Positions 35,275 through 46,062 of a stretch of 46,792 nucleotides of DNA are shown piece after piece. Within the stretch, counting starts at the first letter, position 1. Every line of letters begins with the position of its first letter. Position numbers and translations under genes: made by a program. The stretch lies in NCBI RefSeq assembly GCF_000307875.1, contig NZ_AJLS01000131.1:1-46792 (forward strand), written 5' to 3'. The notes under the pieces were generated by a model, which saw nothing but the letters and a program-made list of their open reading frames with translations, made no database searches and was not told the DNA's origin. This DNA comes from Neobacillus bataviensis LMG 21833. GTDB lineage: Bacteria; Bacillota; Bacilli; Bacillales; Cytobacillaceae.

Positions 35275-36153
35275 CTATTTTTTCCAATATTTATAAAGGG
35301 CTTGCGTACCGCTGTTTTCCTCACCCTTTTTAGCTAATTGATCATATAAAGATTTCGCAAGCGACAATCCGGGTACATCCATATCCATTCGCTCTGCCTC
35401 GTCTAGGGCGATTTTCATATCCTTAATAAAATGTTTTATGTAAAATCCAGGCTCAAAATTACCATTTAGCATTCTTGGAGCAAGATTGGTTAATGACCAG
35501 CTGCCGGCAGCTCCAGTGGTTATACTTTTTAAGACATTTTCCGGATCTAAGCCTGCTTTTTCGGCATAAATAATGGCTTCACAGACACCAATCATATTTG
35601 AAGCGATAGCTATTTGATTGCACATTTTGGTATGCTGACCGGCACCGGGTTTCCCTTGATATACAATATTTGTTCCAAGAAATTCAAGTAACGGACGAAC
35701 TGCTTTAAAGGCTTCCTCCTCTCCTCCAACCATAATGGAGAGCTTCGCTTCCCTTGCTCCTACATCACCGCCCGAAACTGGAGCATCAATTGCGTAGATC
35801 TCTTTCTTTTTTGCTTCATTGTAGATCTTTACAGCTAGAGAGGGTGCAGAGGTTGTCATATCAATAAGATAACTGCCAGGTTTACTGTATTGTAGCAATC
35901 CACCTTCACCTAAAAACACTTCCTCAACATCTGTTGGGTAGCCGACCATGGTAAAAATAACTGTTGCTTTTTCCGCAACCTCTTTTGGCGTATCAGCCCA
36001 CAATGCTCCACGCTCCAATAGGTCATTTGCTTTCCCTTTTGTTCGCGAATAGACAACTAATGAATAACCAGCATTTAATAGGTGCAGAGCCATGCTTCTG
36101 CCCATGACACCTGTACCAATAAAACCAATTACCGTATTTTCTGGAGTAAGCAA
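35275..36153 (-). CDS. ykwC: NAD(P)-dependent beta-hydroxyacid dehydrogenase YkwC
   Basis: A 292-aa member of the 3-hydroxyisobutyrate dehydrogenase family. Rossmann motif [14 protein letters not shown] is near 9-22, substrate motif [19 protein letters not shown] near 117-135 and the catalytic Lys in [11 protein letters not shown] near 168. Substrate unknown (hydroxyisobutyrate or tartronate semialdehyde are possible). The start is TTG at 36153 with GGAAGG upstream; an ATG 18 bases earlier lies over that site and has none of its own. Confidence 0.9.
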   Translation of the reverse strand: MLTPENTVIGFIGTGVMGRSMALHLLNAGYSLVVYSRTKGKANDLLERGALWADTPKEVAEKATVIFTMVGYPTDVEEVFLGEGGLLQYSKPGSYLIDMTTSAPSLAVKIYNEAKKKEIYAIDAPVSGGDVGAREAKLSIMVGGEEEAFKAVRPLLEFLGTNIVYQGKPGAGQHTKMCNQIAIASNMIGVCEAIIYAEKAGLDPENVLKSITTGAAGSWSLTNLAPRMLNGNFEPGFYIKHFIKDMKIALDEAERMDMDVPGLSLAKSLYDQLAKKGEENSGTQALYKYWKK

Positions 36154-36220
36154 TCTAATCCTTCCCTTCATACTACTTTTTCTTTTATTTTAGCACTACT
36201 GTTTCCTTTTAGGGAATAGA

Positions 36221-36255
36221 AAAAGACCGTAACGCCCCAGCTCGTCCGGTCTTTT
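36221..36255 (-). terminator. Terminator of the small lipoprotein gene
   Basis: AAAAGACCG / CGGTCTTTT stem with a 17-base loop, followed on the minus strand by TTCTATT. Confidence 0.7.
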
Positions 36256-36320
36256 GTGCTCCATCTCCAAATTTATGCACATACTAATGTTGTCCCTTAC
36301 AATTTAAAATTAAACCATTT

Positions 36321-36794
36321 TTATAATTCTGATGAAAAATTAGTTAGGAACGTGCGTCCAAATACTTCTTCATCGTTAAATACTTCAATCGAGACAGCCT
36401 GATCCCTCTCAATCATATTCCTTAACTCCTGAATATGTAAATCTTTTTGTAAGGGGAGTGGATCCATGAAGATATATTTCTCACTTTTCCCCTTCACTTC
36501 CAAATAATCACCATTAAGCACTTGATCCTCACCGTAGATTATTTCTCTTTTACCGATTGCAGCGGCCAATTTGTCATCATGGATGGTAATTTTCACCTTA
36601 TATAATTGGTGTCCTTCTAATATTTCATTATTAATCCGAAAACGAAATTGAAGTTCATTATTTTTGGTGAGCAAGGCATCCGCATAGCGGTTTACAATCA
36701 ATTCATTCGAAAAAAGCATTCCACACCCACTTAAAAAAGATGATCCCGCTATCACCATAATTAAGACAATGACCCATTGATAATTCTTTCGCAT
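36321..36794 (-). CDS. Lipoprotein of unknown function
   Basis: A 157-aa lipoprotein with a hydrophobic signal and lipobox LSGC (Cys near 24). The mature part has mixed beta-like stretches (LQFRFRINNEILEGHQLYKV). No known domain is recognised. The ATG at 36794 has GGGAG upstream; the in-frame GTG at 36803 overlaps that spacing. It stands alone between ykwC and an SDR gene with a terminator downstream. Confidence 0.8.
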   Translation of the reverse strand: MRKNYQWVIVLIMVIAGSSFLSGCGMLFSNELIVNRYADALLTKNNELQFRFRINNEILEGHQLYKVKITIHDDKLAAAIGKREIIYGEDQVLNGDYLEVKGKSEKYIFMDPLPLQKDLHIQELRNMIERDQAVSIEVFNDEEVFGRTFLTNFSSEL

Positions 36795-36882
36795 TCGTAA
36801 CACTCCCTTATATTGTTACCATAGCCAAAATACATTGGTAATAAACACTAAGAAAGGTTAATTAAGGACAAATAAATTTCGA

Positions 36883-37668
36883 TTAAATAGCTTTGATCAT
36901 CCCGCCATCAACAAGGAACGAGCTGCCAGTCATATAGGAATTAGCATCGGAAAGTAAAAACACCGCCACGTTTGCAAATTCCTCAGGTGTTCCATATCTC
37001 TTTAAAGGAATTCCTGCTTTTACTCGTTGTTCGATAGTTTCCCGCTCAATACCAAGCTTGTCCGCATTCACTTGGTCTAAATGCTTAACACGGTCTGTGG
37101 CAATCCGTCCTGGAGCAATCGTGTTTATTAGAATATTATAAGCTGCCAGCTCCGATGCAAGTGTTTTTGAGAGTCCTATTATTCCAGTTCGGTATGTATT
37201 GGAAAGTATTAATCCTGGAATTGGCTCTTTTATCGAAGAAGAAGCGATATTTAAAATCTTTCCTCCCTGTTGTTTTAGATAGGACAAGGACTCCCTAATC
37301 AGACGAACGTAAGATAATAGGTTTAATTCAAAGGAGGCTTGCCAGTCTTCGTCTGTCAGTTCCTCAAATGAAGCAGCTGGTGGCCCCCCTGCGTTATTGA
37401 CAAGTAATTGGATGCCTCCAAACGTTTCAGCCGTAACAGCTACCAGCTTTTTAATATCATCCGCATTAGTAATATCGGCTTGTTGATAGGCTGCTTTTCC
37501 TGAACCAATCGTTTCGAGTTCACTTACTTTTTGTTTTAGTTTCTCTTCTTCCCGGCCGGAAATCATCACATTAGCTCCCTCTTTCACTAGCCGTTCAGCA
37601 ATTGCAAATCCTAAACCCTGGCTTGAAGCCACAACAAGAGCAGATTTTCCTCTTAAGTTCAATTCCAT
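36883..37668 (-). CDS. Atypical short-chain dehydrogenase/reductase
   Basis: A 261-aa SDR fold protein: nucleotide-binding region VVASSQGLGFAIAE near 12-25, NNAG at 91-94, C-terminal SSFLVDGGM. The usual TGxxxGxG reads ASSQGLG. The catalytic Tyr of YxxxK is Ser156 and the Lys is Arg160, by aligning the following IIGLSK block. This pattern recalls the described BKR-like SDR subgroup that lacks the normal active site. A normal FabG role is thus doubtful. ATG with AGGAG upstream. Confidence 0.88.
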   Translation of the reverse strand: MELNLRGKSALVVASSQGLGFAIAERLVKEGANVMISGREEEKLKQKVSELETIGSGKAAYQQADITNADDIKKLVAVTAETFGGIQLLVNNAGGPPAASFEELTDEDWQASFELNLLSYVRLIRESLSYLKQQGGKILNIASSSIKEPIPGLILSNTYRTGIIGLSKTLASELAAYNILINTIAPGRIATDRVKHLDQVNADKLGIERETIEQRVKAGIPLKRYGTPEEFANVAVFLLSDANSYMTGSSFLVDGGMIKAI

Positions 37669-37751
37669 GTTTTCACTCCTACTTTTTTCAGTGTTAATTC
37701 TATTATACAAGATATCGTAAGGTAATACTTGGAAACTTCTCATTTTAAATC

Positions 37752-37780
37752 AAAAAGACCGGCGCATATGCCGGTCTTTT
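37752..37780 (-). terminator. Terminator of ptsHI
   Basis: AAAAGACCGGC / GCCGGTCTTTT stem, T5 on the minus strand. Confidence 0.9.
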
Positions 37781-37788
37781 ACTTTAAA

Positions 37789-39507
37789 TTAGTTTTTAGT
37801 TGTTGCTGATTGAACAGCTTCAATTACCTGTGAAGTAGTTTGCATATTTAACACTTCTTGCGCCAGCTTCTCCATATCGTCCTTTTTCAAATTCTTGATA
37901 AGTGAACGTGCTTTCAAAATGGAGGTAGCACTCATCGAGAATTCGTCCAAGCCAAGGCCAATTAGGACAGGAATAGCTGTTTCATCTCCGGCCATTTCTC
38001 CGCACATACCGGCCCACTTTCCTTCTGCATGTGCTGCATCAATCACCATTTTTACTAGTCTTAAAATGGAAGGACTATATGGCTGATACAAATAAGATAC
38101 ACGCTGGTTCATCCGGTCAGCCGCCATTGTATATTGAATTAAATCATTAGTACCAATACTAAAGAAATCTACTTCTTTAGCAAATTGGTCAGCTAAAACT
38201 GCTGTAGACGGAATTTCCACCATGATTCCTAGTTCAATTTTATCTGCGACCGCTTGACCCGCTGATACAAGGTTTTGTCTTTCTTCTTCAAGAATAGCTT
38301 TAGCCGCACGAAACTCATCCAAAGTAGCAATCATCGGAAACATGATTTTTAAATTTCCAAAGGTGCTTGCGCGTAAAAGAGCACGAAGCTGTGTCCGGAA
38401 AATCCCTTGCTCTTCTAAACATAGACGAATGGCACGGAAACCAAGGAATGGATTCATTTCCTTTGGCAAATCCAAATATGGCAGCTCTTTATCGCCACCG
38501 ATATCTAAAGTGCGAACTACAACAGGCTTACCTGCCATACCTTCTAAAACGGCCTTATAGGATTCGAACTGTTCGTCCTCTGTAGGCAGTTGATCTCTTC
38601 CCATATAAAGGAACTCAGTTCGATATAAACCTACACCCTCACCGCCATTCTCAATAACCCCTTTTAAATCTTTTGGAGTACCGATATTGGCAGCTAACTC
38701 GACATGATGACCGTCATTTGTTATTGTCGGTTCATTCACAAGTTTAGCCCACTCTGCTTTTTGGACTTCATAATCTTCATGGACTTTACGATACTCTGCA
38801 ACGAGTTCCGGTGTTGGGTTAATATGTACTTCCCCTTTTAGTCCATCGACAACCACAAGATCACCATTAATAATCTCCTCTGTTGCCGTCTTTGTTCCCA
38901 CGACAGCCGGAATTTCCATTGAACGGGCCATAATCGCCGAATGGGAGGTACGACCGCCAATATTTGTCGTAAATCCTTTTACAAAGGTACGATTCAATTG
39001 CGCTGTGTCAGATGGGGTTAAATCCTCGGCAACAATGATAACTTCCTCAGCAATCATGCTTGGGTTTGGTAATTGAACACCTAGTAAATGTGCGAGAACA
39101 CGCTTCGTGACATCACGGATGTCTGCCGCACGTTCTTTCATATATTCATTATCCATTTGTTCAAACATCAGAACAAACATATCAGCCGTTTCTTTAAGTG
39201 CAGATTCAGCATTCACTTTTTCAGATTGAATTTTATCCTCGATCGGTGCATTTAGTTCTGGGTCGCTTAGGACAAGGAGATGTGCCTCAAAAATCGCTGC
39301 TTTATCTGCGCCAAGGTCTACTTTAGCCTTGTCACGAATAGCTTCAAGTTCAGATTTTGATTTCGCCATTGCCTTTCGGAACCGCTCCACTTCAGCAGTT
39401 GAATCCCCGATGGTAGTCTTTTCAAACGATAAATCAGGTTCAACAAGACGGTAGCCTTTAGCGATGGCAATTCCGTTTGATGCAGCTATTCCCTGTAAAA
39501 AAGTCAT
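37789..39507 (-). CDS. ptsI: Phosphoenolpyruvate-protein phosphotransferase, Enzyme I
   Basis: A 572-aa Enzyme I of the PTS. The phospho-acceptor His189 is in [13 protein letters not shown]; the C-terminal PEP-binding TIM barrel has [12 protein letters not shown] and [15 protein letters not shown]. It passes phosphate from PEP to HPr in the cytosol. ATG overlaps the ptsH stop in TAATG, so translation is coupled. Terminator follows. Confidence 0.98.
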   Translation of the reverse strand: MTFLQGIAASNGIAIAKGYRLVEPDLSFEKTTIGDSTAEVERFRKAMAKSKSELEAIRDKAKVDLGADKAAIFEAHLLVLSDPELNAPIEDKIQSEKVNAESALKETADMFVLMFEQMDNEYMKERAADIRDVTKRVLAHLLGVQLPNPSMIAEEVIIVAEDLTPSDTAQLNRTFVKGFTTNIGGRTSHSAIMARSMEIPAVVGTKTATEEIINGDLVVVDGLKGEVHINPTPELVAEYRKVHEDYEVQKAEWAKLVNEPTITNDGHHVELAANIGTPKDLKGVIENGGEGVGLYRTEFLYMGRDQLPTEDEQFESYKAVLEGMAGKPVVVRTLDIGGDKELPYLDLPKEMNPFLGFRAIRLCLEEQGIFRTQLRALLRASTFGNLKIMFPMIATLDEFRAAKAILEEERQNLVSAGQAVADKIELGIMVEIPSTAVLADQFAKEVDFFSIGTNDLIQYTMAADRMNQRVSYLYQPYSPSILRLVKMVIDAAHAEGKWAGMCGEMAGDETAIPVLIGLGLDEFSMSATSILKARSLIKNLKKDDMEKLAQEVLNMQTTSQVIEAVQSATTKN

Positions 39508-39773
39508 TATTCTGCCAAACCTTCTTTTTTCAATGTTTCTTCTAGAGCATTTAGTGCATCGTTAGCATCGCTGCCTTCTGCCGAAATTTTAATATCAGCA
39601 CCTTGGCCGACACCTAGAGACATAACGCCCATGATGGATTTTAAATTAACTGTTTTACCCTTATATTCTAAATTAATTTCAGAATCAAATCTGCTCGCTG
39701 TTTGAACTAATAAAGTTGCTGGTCTTGCATGAATACCTGTTTCCGCGATTACTTTAAATTGTTTTTCTGCCAT
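39507..39773 (-). CDS. ptsH: Phosphocarrier protein HPr
   Basis: An 88-aa HPr. His15 (GIHARPAT) is the Enzyme I site; Ser46 (LKSIMGVM) is the HPr kinase site that makes the CcpA co-repressor. It transfers phosphate to PTS permeases and to glycerol kinase, encoded nearby. Strong AAAGGAG upstream. Unlike B. subtilis, no ptsG precedes it; glpD does. Confidence 0.98.
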   Translation of the reverse strand: MAEKQFKVIAETGIHARPATLLVQTASRFDSEINLEYKGKTVNLKSIMGVMSLGVGQGADIKISAEGSDANDALNALEETLKKEGLAE

Positions 39774-39817
39774 GCTTAATCAAACTCCTTTAAAATAAAA
39801 TAAAACTTGCTTTATTA

Positions 39818-39846
39818 AAAATAAACATTTCCCGTCATTTAGTCAA
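39818..39846 (-). promoter_or_regulatory. Candidate promoter of ptsHI
   Basis: Minus-strand -35 TTGACT (39841-39846), a 17-base spacer, -10 TATTTT (39818-39823). The 319-base gap between ptsH and glpD holds this, further AT-rich sequence with other possible promoters, and the glpD terminator; no gene is seen. Confidence 0.5.
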
Positions 39847-40064
39847 CTAAATCAATACTCGACTAAAGAAAAAAATCAATTCTATTCAGCTTATTTTCCC
39901 CAAAAATGAAAACAAACATGTATTGATTTATAATGATGTTTTCAATCATTCAAATGCTAGAATAGCATTTTCATTACATTCAAACAACTAAAAAACATCC
40001 ATAACGTCATAGTTCACAAAACTGTCAAAAACATTTACTATCATCCAAAAAACGCTAAATAGAA

Positions 40065-40088
40065 AGAAAGCTGTCGCGACAGCTTTCT
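40065..40088 (-). terminator. Terminator of glpD
   Basis: Perfect 24-base palindrome (12-base arms AGAAAGCTGTCG / CGACAGCTTTCT), followed on the minus strand by TTCTATTT. Confidence 0.8.
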
Positions 40089-40092
40089 GAAT

Positions 40093-41784
40093 TTATATTC
40101 CACCTACAACATGCGGAAAATTATTTTGTTCATCAGCAGGGATTACTGTTGCTTTTATAGCATCCTCTAACAATAAGGAATATTTTTTCTTTTCCTTTTC
40201 CGTCCAATTTAGCTTATTTGTCATGTAATCAATGACTTCCTCCTTCCATTTATTCACTAAATCAATATTAAATAAAATGGCACCTGTTCGACGATTTAAA
40301 AAGTCTATTGGTGTTGCAATCATCTCTTCTTCAATGCCATATACAAGCTTTGCTAACAAGGAGAGCGGCAAACCGTATTTTTCCGCATCGGCAATGTTAA
40401 TTTTTAGCAGTTTGAAAACCACATCAACATTAGATCCGTACATTCTTGTTAATTCTTCGGCATCCTCACTGGTTAAATTAGCTTCCATTCCCTTTGCAAT
40501 CTTAGATTTTACAAAAGTATTGAAGTTTTTCGATCCACCCACATCTCCACCTGAAATCGGCAGCCTTATTGTTGCACATGCTTGGTATTGCTTACCTTCT
40601 TCTTGCTTAAATTTAGCGGCCAATACATCAACGATTGTTTCAGCCATCTTCCGGTAACCAGTTAATTTACCACCTGCAATTGTTATCAAACCGGACTGCG
40701 ACTCCCAAATTTCATCTTTTCGGGAAATTTCTGAAGCATTCTTCCCTTCTTCGTAAATAAGTGGTCTTACTCCGGCCCAGCTGGATTCTATATCCTTTTC
40801 GCTTATTTTCACTTCAGGGAACATGTAATTAATGGCATTAAGAATGTAACTGCGGTCAGCAACTGTCATATTGGGATTAATCGCATCTTGATCATAAAAT
40901 GTATCGGTTGTCCCGACATATGTTTTACCCGCGCGCGGGATCGCAAACACCATCCGTCCGTCTGGTGTATCAAAATATACAGCTTGTTTTAACGGGAATC
41001 GAGATTGGTCAATGACAAGATGAACCCCTTTTGAAAGCTGCAATGTCTTCCCTTTTTTTGAATGATCCATCTCACGAATCGAATCAACCCAAGGGCCTGC
41101 GGCATTAACAACTTTTTTCGCATACACTTCGTATTTTTCTCCCGTCAACTGATCCTCCACAAGAACCCCCACAACCTTACCATCTTGATAGATAAGCTTC
41201 ATAACTTTTGTATAGTTGCAGGCAACAGCACCTTTTTCAACTGCCGCCTTCATTACTTCAATCGTCAATCGGGCGTCATCTGTTCGATATTCCACATAGT
41301 AGCCTCCGCCTTTTAACCCGTTCTTCTTAATAAGCGGCTCCTTGGCTAGGGTTTCATCGGCTGACAACATAGTCCTGCGTTCTGATTTTTTTACTCCTGC
41401 CAAGAAGTCATAAACCCGTAAACCGATCGATGTGCTAAATTTGCCGAAGGTTCCTCCCTTATGCAATGGGAGCAGCATCCATTCCGGTGTTGTCACATGC
41501 GGGCCGTTCTCATATACGATAGCCCGTTCTTTCCCAACCTCAGCAACCATTTTCACTTCAAATTGTTTTAGGTACCTTAGACCGCCGTGAACTAACTTTG
41601 TAGATCTACTTGATGTACCTGCTGCGAAATCCTGCATCTCAACTAGAGCGGTGTTCATTCCTCTTACTGATGCATCAAGAGCAATGCCGGCACCCGTAAT
41701 GCCTCCGCCAATGACCAGTACATCATATTGTTCGCTTTTTAACTTATTAACAATCTCATTTCGATTTAGATTAGAAAATTTCAT
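40093..41784 (-). CDS. glpD: Aerobic glycerol-3-phosphate dehydrogenase
   Basis: A 563-aa FAD enzyme that oxidises glycerol-3-phosphate to DHAP and feeds electrons to quinones at the membrane. The dinucleotide motif [15 protein letters not shown] is near 24-38; [15 protein letters not shown] lies near 57-71 and [12 protein letters not shown] near 370. ATG start with GGGAGGA. Its leader holds a terminator and a sequence block shared with glpF, suggesting GlpP antitermination. Confidence 0.97.
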   Translation of the reverse strand: MKFSNLNRNEIVNKLKSEQYDVLVIGGGITGAGIALDASVRGMNTALVEMQDFAAGTSSRSTKLVHGGLRYLKQFEVKMVAEVGKERAIVYENGPHVTTPEWMLLPLHKGGTFGKFSTSIGLRVYDFLAGVKKSERRTMLSADETLAKEPLIKKNGLKGGGYYVEYRTDDARLTIEVMKAAVEKGAVACNYTKVMKLIYQDGKVVGVLVEDQLTGEKYEVYAKKVVNAAGPWVDSIREMDHSKKGKTLQLSKGVHLVIDQSRFPLKQAVYFDTPDGRMVFAIPRAGKTYVGTTDTFYDQDAINPNMTVADRSYILNAINYMFPEVKISEKDIESSWAGVRPLIYEEGKNASEISRKDEIWESQSGLITIAGGKLTGYRKMAETIVDVLAAKFKQEEGKQYQACATIRLPISGGDVGGSKNFNTFVKSKIAKGMEANLTSEDAEELTRMYGSNVDVVFKLLKINIADAEKYGLPLSLLAKLVYGIEEEMIATPIDFLNRRTGAILFNIDLVNKWKEEVIDYMTNKLNWTEKEKKKYSLLLEDAIKATVIPADEQNNFPHVVGGI

Positions 41785-41854
41785 CCTTATTCCTCCCAGT
41801 TTTCAAGCTGTTATTATTTAATATGCGAAAATATAGTAAGGGGAAATAAGAAAA

Positions 41855-41896
41855 GACCACAAAGACATTACCGTTTTCGATAATGTTTTTGTGGTC
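41855..41896 (-). terminator. Leader terminator upstream of glpD (GlpP target)
   Basis: GACCACAAAAACATTA pairs with TAATGTCTTTGTGGTC (one mismatch) around a 10-base loop, followed by TTTTCTTATTT, between the glpD promoter and start codon. In B. subtilis, GlpP prevents such termination when glycerol-3-phosphate is present. Confidence 0.8.
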
Positions 41897-41929
41897 TCTC
41901 CGATTTCTCCAGCCAATTTATTAACTTGT
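41897..41929 (-). promoter_or_regulatory. glpD copy of the shared glp leader block
   Basis: Minus-strand ACAAGTTAATA (41929-41919) and GGAGAAATCGGAGA (41910-41897) recur upstream of the glpF leader terminator as ACAAGTTAATA and GGAGATAAGGAGA. A candidate GlpP recognition region in the mRNA. Confidence 0.55.
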
Positions 41930-41933
41930 AATC

Positions 41934-41962
41934 AGTATATCATACTTCTATTAAAATGAGAA
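41934..41962 (-). promoter_or_regulatory. Candidate promoter of glpD
   Basis: Minus-strand -10 TATACT (41934-41939), with TTCTCA at the -35 position 17 bases upstream (weak). Confidence 0.5.
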
Positions 41963-41968
41963 TTGTTA

Positions 41969-43483
<1,515 letters not shown>

Positions 43484-43493
43484 TTATTATATT

Positions 43494-44318
43494 TTAAGCC
43501 GCTTGGCCTGATTGATTTATGGTAGTAGTCTGCTTCTTACTTGCAGCATATGCAAGTATGAGGACGACAATAGTAGCCGAAATAACTACCCATAGTGAGC
43601 CAGTCACTTTCCCAATAAAGACAGCCTTGTAAAATACTGCTCCCAAACATCCTCCCAGAAGCGGACCGACCACAGGAATCCATGAATAGCCCCAGTTGGA
43701 GCCACCCTTACCTGGGATCGGTAACAGGAAGTGGGCAATACGTGGACCAAGATCACGTGCAGGATTAATGGCATAACCAGTTGTTCCTCCTAGAGACATA
43801 CCAATCACAACAATTAATAATCCCACAGCTAATGGATTTAACCCTTCTGTAAATTTATTTGCTCCAATAAATAATAGACCAAGTACTAGAATAAATGTAC
43901 CAAAAATTTCACTTAATAGATTTGAAAACGTATGCGGTATAGCAGGACTTGTTGCAAATACGCCTAGCTTTGTTCCTGGATCATCAGTTGCCTTCCAATG
44001 TGGTAAATAATGTAGATATACAAGAACTGCTCCTATGATTGCTCCAATCATTTGGGCGACAATATAACCTGGTACCTCAGACCATGCAAAATCTCCATTC
44101 AATGCTAAAGCTACAGTTACTGCCGGGTTTAAATGGGCACCGCTGATAGATCCTACTGCAAAAACCCCCATTGTTACCGCTAGCCCCCAAGCAATTGTGA
44201 TGACAATCCATCCTGCGTTATTCGAGTAGGACTTCTTTAAAGAAGAACCAGCTCCAATCCCTGCCCCAAATACGATTAGAATCATTGTTCCAATCATTTC
44301 CCCAACAAATGGTGACAT
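43494..44318 (-). CDS. glpF: Glycerol uptake facilitator
   Basis: A 274-aa aquaglyceroporin with six membrane helices and two NPA loops, SGAHLNPAVTVA near 60-71 and GYAINPARDLGPR near 195-207. The Asp after the second NPAR marks a glycerol rather than water channel. ATG start with GGGAGAGGG upstream. First gene after a terminator-containing leader, so probably controlled by GlpP and, through the cre at the promoter, by CcpA. Confidence 0.97.
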   Translation of the reverse strand: MSPFVGEMIGTMILIVFGAGIGAGSSLKKSYSNNAGWIVITIAWGLAVTMGVFAVGSISGAHLNPAVTVALALNGDFAWSEVPGYIVAQMIGAIIGAVLVYLHYLPHWKATDDPGTKLGVFATSPAIPHTFSNLLSEIFGTFILVLGLLFIGANKFTEGLNPLAVGLLIVVIGMSLGGTTGYAINPARDLGPRIAHFLLPIPGKGGSNWGYSWIPVVGPLLGGCLGAVFYKAVFIGKVTGSLWVVISATIVVLILAYAASKKQTTTINQSGQAA

Positions 44319-44355
44319 ATTTTCCCTCTCCCTTTGAAATAATTTACGAAAAAAA

Positions 44356-44408
44356 AAGGAGATTCACAACAGAAATACCCCGTAATGGGTATCTGTGTGA
44401 ATCTCCTT
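44356..44408 (-). terminator. Leader terminator upstream of glpF (GlpP target)
   Basis: AAGGAGATTCACA pairs with TGTGAATCTCCTT, with an inner stem TACCC / GGGTA, followed by T9. It lies between the glpF promoter and start codon and would stop transcription unless antiterminated. Confidence 0.9.
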
Positions 44409-44435
44409 ATCTCCGTCACAAAAATATTAACTTGT
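44402..44435 (-). promoter_or_regulatory. glpF copy of the shared glp leader block
   Basis: Minus-strand ACAAGTTAATA (44435-44425) and GGAGATAAGGAGA (44414-44402), matching the glpD leader block. The second part overlaps the start of the terminator stem, so binding there could block its folding. Confidence 0.55.
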
Positions 44436-44442
44436 TAACAAG

Positions 44443-44471
44443 AGTATATAAAGTTATGAAAACGGTGTCAA
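44443..44471 (-). promoter_or_regulatory. Sigma-A promoter of glpFK
   Basis: Minus-strand -35 TTGACA (44466-44471), a 17-base spacer, -10 TATACT (44443-44448). Near consensus. Confidence 0.85.
44457..44470 (-). promoter_or_regulatory. cre site overlapping the -35 of glpFK
   Basis: Minus-strand TGACACCGTTTTCA matches the cre consensus with one mismatch and resembles the known cre of B. subtilis glpF at the same position. Confidence 0.7.
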
Positions 44472-44504
44472 CACTTTTTTAGGGTAAAAATGATTAATAC
44501 TATT

Positions 44505-45059
44505 TTAACCTTGTTTTTCGTACGCTTCCCATAATTCTCTCTTAGAAGTAGTAATTGCATCTGCCCCCGCCTCTAATGCAGCTTGAACTTCTCCCTCGGT
44601 TCGAATCAACCCTCCGGCAAAAATGGGTGTTTTAACCCGCTCTTTTATCTCAGTAATCATCCATGGCATTGCTCCTGGGAGAACTTCAATATAATCCGGT
44701 CGTGTTTTCTCAATCAGCTTGTAGCTTTTTTCAATCGCATGGGTATCGATCAGAAAGATTCTTTGGACAGCGACAACCCCTTTTTGCTTCGCCTTAAGAA
44801 TAACACTAGCCTTCGTCGATATTAAACCATATGGCTTAAACTCTTGGCAGATGTATTCTGTTGCAAATTCATCATTTTTAATACCATGGATTAAATCAAC
44901 ATGATAAATCATTTTCTTCCCTTTTTGTTTGGCCATCATATTTATATTTTTTAATTGGGCAATGTGCATATCTAAAAATACACCGATTTCATATGAGCTT
45001 TGCAAAAATCTCTCGAATTCTTTCATATTAGCTGAAGCAGGCAATATTCTTTGTTCCAT
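44505..45059 (-). CDS. glpP: Glycerol uptake operon antiterminator GlpP
   Basis: A 184-aa TIM-barrel-like RNA-binding antiterminator. HVDLIHGIKNDEFATEY near 50-66 and the phosphate-binding IFAGGLIRTEGEV near 151-163 are typical. With glycerol-3-phosphate it binds the leaders of glpFK and glpD. The ATG at 45059 (MEQRIL) is chosen over 45083 for family fit; AAAGGG lies 9 bases upstream. It precedes glpF, with the glpF promoter just behind its stop. Confidence 0.93.
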   Translation of the reverse strand: MEQRILPASANMKEFERFLQSSYEIGVFLDMHIAQLKNINMMAKQKGKKMIYHVDLIHGIKNDEFATEYICQEFKPYGLISTKASVILKAKQKGVVAVQRIFLIDTHAIEKSYKLIEKTRPDYIEVLPGAMPWMITEIKERVKTPIFAGGLIRTEGEVQAALEAGADAITTSKRELWEAYEKQG

Positions 45060-45103
45060 TCCCTTCAAACCCTTTCCCAACACTTTTCCCCAAATAAGCC
45101 TAA

Positions 45104-45298
45104 TCAGCTTCTTGGTTCTTTAAGATATTGATATAATACATCTCCCCCACGCTGACCAATGCCACGGAAATGTTTAAAATCTTTTCTTTTTACTAAAACC
45201 TTACGAAATTCCATAAATTCATCATTCTTTACGTAATATTCCGAAAGATCTCCTGACATTAAACGATTTAATATGTCGTTAATCATTTCCTCCTGCAT
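45104..45298 (-). CDS. Small hypothetical protein upstream of glpP
   Basis: A 64-aa charged, probably helical cytosolic protein (NDILNRLMSGDLSEYYVKND, then basic VKRKDFKHFRGIGQRGG). AAAGGTGG lies nine bases before ATG 45298; the frame extends to 45340 without a site. It ends 45 bases before glpP on the same strand. No family recognised. Confidence 0.7.
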   Translation of the reverse strand: MQEEMINDILNRLMSGDLSEYYVKNDEFMEFRKVLVKRKDFKHFRGIGQRGGDVLYQYLKEPRS

Positions 45299-45547
45299 GC
45301 CAATACACCACCTTTTACATGATCTATTGTAACCTATCAACTATCTAAAAAGTCCACTTTCCGTTTTTATCAAATTCAATTATTGTAAACGCTTTTCATT
45401 CTTTAACACCTTATTCAATCATATAATAGAATAAATTGAAAAAATTAACCAAATTGTCACACAAAAACCTTTACGAATTAAAAAAAGTAGTGCAAACTGT
45501 TATTTAATTGGTTTATTAATAGTTTTTAAGGCAAAGGAGAGAGACTA

Positions 45548-45739
45548 ATGAAAATAGCAGAAGTAGGAAATATCATAGAATTCCGTGGTGGCTTGCAAGG
45601 GATTGTTGAAAAGGTAAATGAAAATTCTGTAATAGTCGACTTAACTTATATGGATAATTACCGTGATTTAGAATTAGATCAGCGGACAGTTGTCAACCAT
45701 AAAAACTATAAAGTCGTAAAAGAAAGCGCTTATATGTAA
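45548..45739 (+). CDS. ykvS: YkvS family protein (DUF2187)
   Basis: A 63-aa small beta-rich protein (MKIAEVGNIIEFRGGLQGIV, later VDLTYMDNYRDLELDQRTVV) of the YkvS/DUF2187 family, which has a KOW/SH3-like barrel and unknown role. GGAGAG precedes the ATG. Terminator downstream; convergent with the next tiny gene. Confidence 0.88.
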   Translation: MKIAEVGNIIEFRGGLQGIVEKVNENSVIVDLTYMDNYRDLELDQRTVVNHKNYKVVKESAYM

Positions 45740-45750
45740 TAGTTTGGGGG

Positions 45751-45777
45751 AAAAGGCAGACATTGGCTGCCTTTTTT
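45751..45777. terminator. Terminator of ykvS
   Basis: AAAGGCAG / CTGCCTTTTTT stem with T6. Confidence 0.85.
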
Positions 45778-45796
45778 CTTTTTTCCATAGTTTATG

Positions 45797-45916
45797 TTAC
45801 TTCCCTTGACCAGTTTCTTTTGACAGCTGCTTTAAGGATTTTACTTTCCCATGAGGATTTTGATCCTGTTTCCTAACAGTCCATTCCCTTTCTTGTTCGC
45901 TACGTGATTTACTCAT
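45797..45916 (-). CDS. Tiny basic protein, 39 aa
   Basis: A 39-aa hydrophilic protein starting MSKSRSEQEREWTVRKQ and containing QNPHGKVKSLKQLS. GGGAGTG lies eight bases before the ATG, supporting translation. The sequence resembles very small Bacillus proteins I recall as DUF6254, unverified; function unknown, perhaps spore-related. It is divergent from the CPBP gene and convergent with ykvS. Confidence 0.7.
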   Translation of the reverse strand: MSKSRSEQEREWTVRKQDQNPHGKVKSLKQLSKETGQGK

Positions 45917-46062
45917 ATGTTTTCACTCCCTTCCTACTTATTTTTTTCTTCTTTTCAGATTCTTATCATAAGAATTGGTTAAAATGTTTAATGCAATCAT
46001 TTCCTTTTCTATCTATTTTTTGATAAAGTATATTTTATTGATTTCTAAAGGGGAAAAACATA

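Noticed and set aside
39985..40030. Minus-strand TTGACAGTTTTGTGAAC as an upstream ptsH promoter
   Set aside because: The -10 at correct spacing (GTTATG) is poor, and the position is about 240 bases from ptsH.
40232..40657. Plus-strand 141-codon frame inside glpD
   Set aside because: Antisense shadow with no ribosome binding site.
45384..45398. TGTAAACGCTTTTCA as a cre site upstream of ykvS and the glpP-side gene
   Set aside because: It has one extra base compared with the 14-base cre, which spoils the spacing; no linked promoter was clear.
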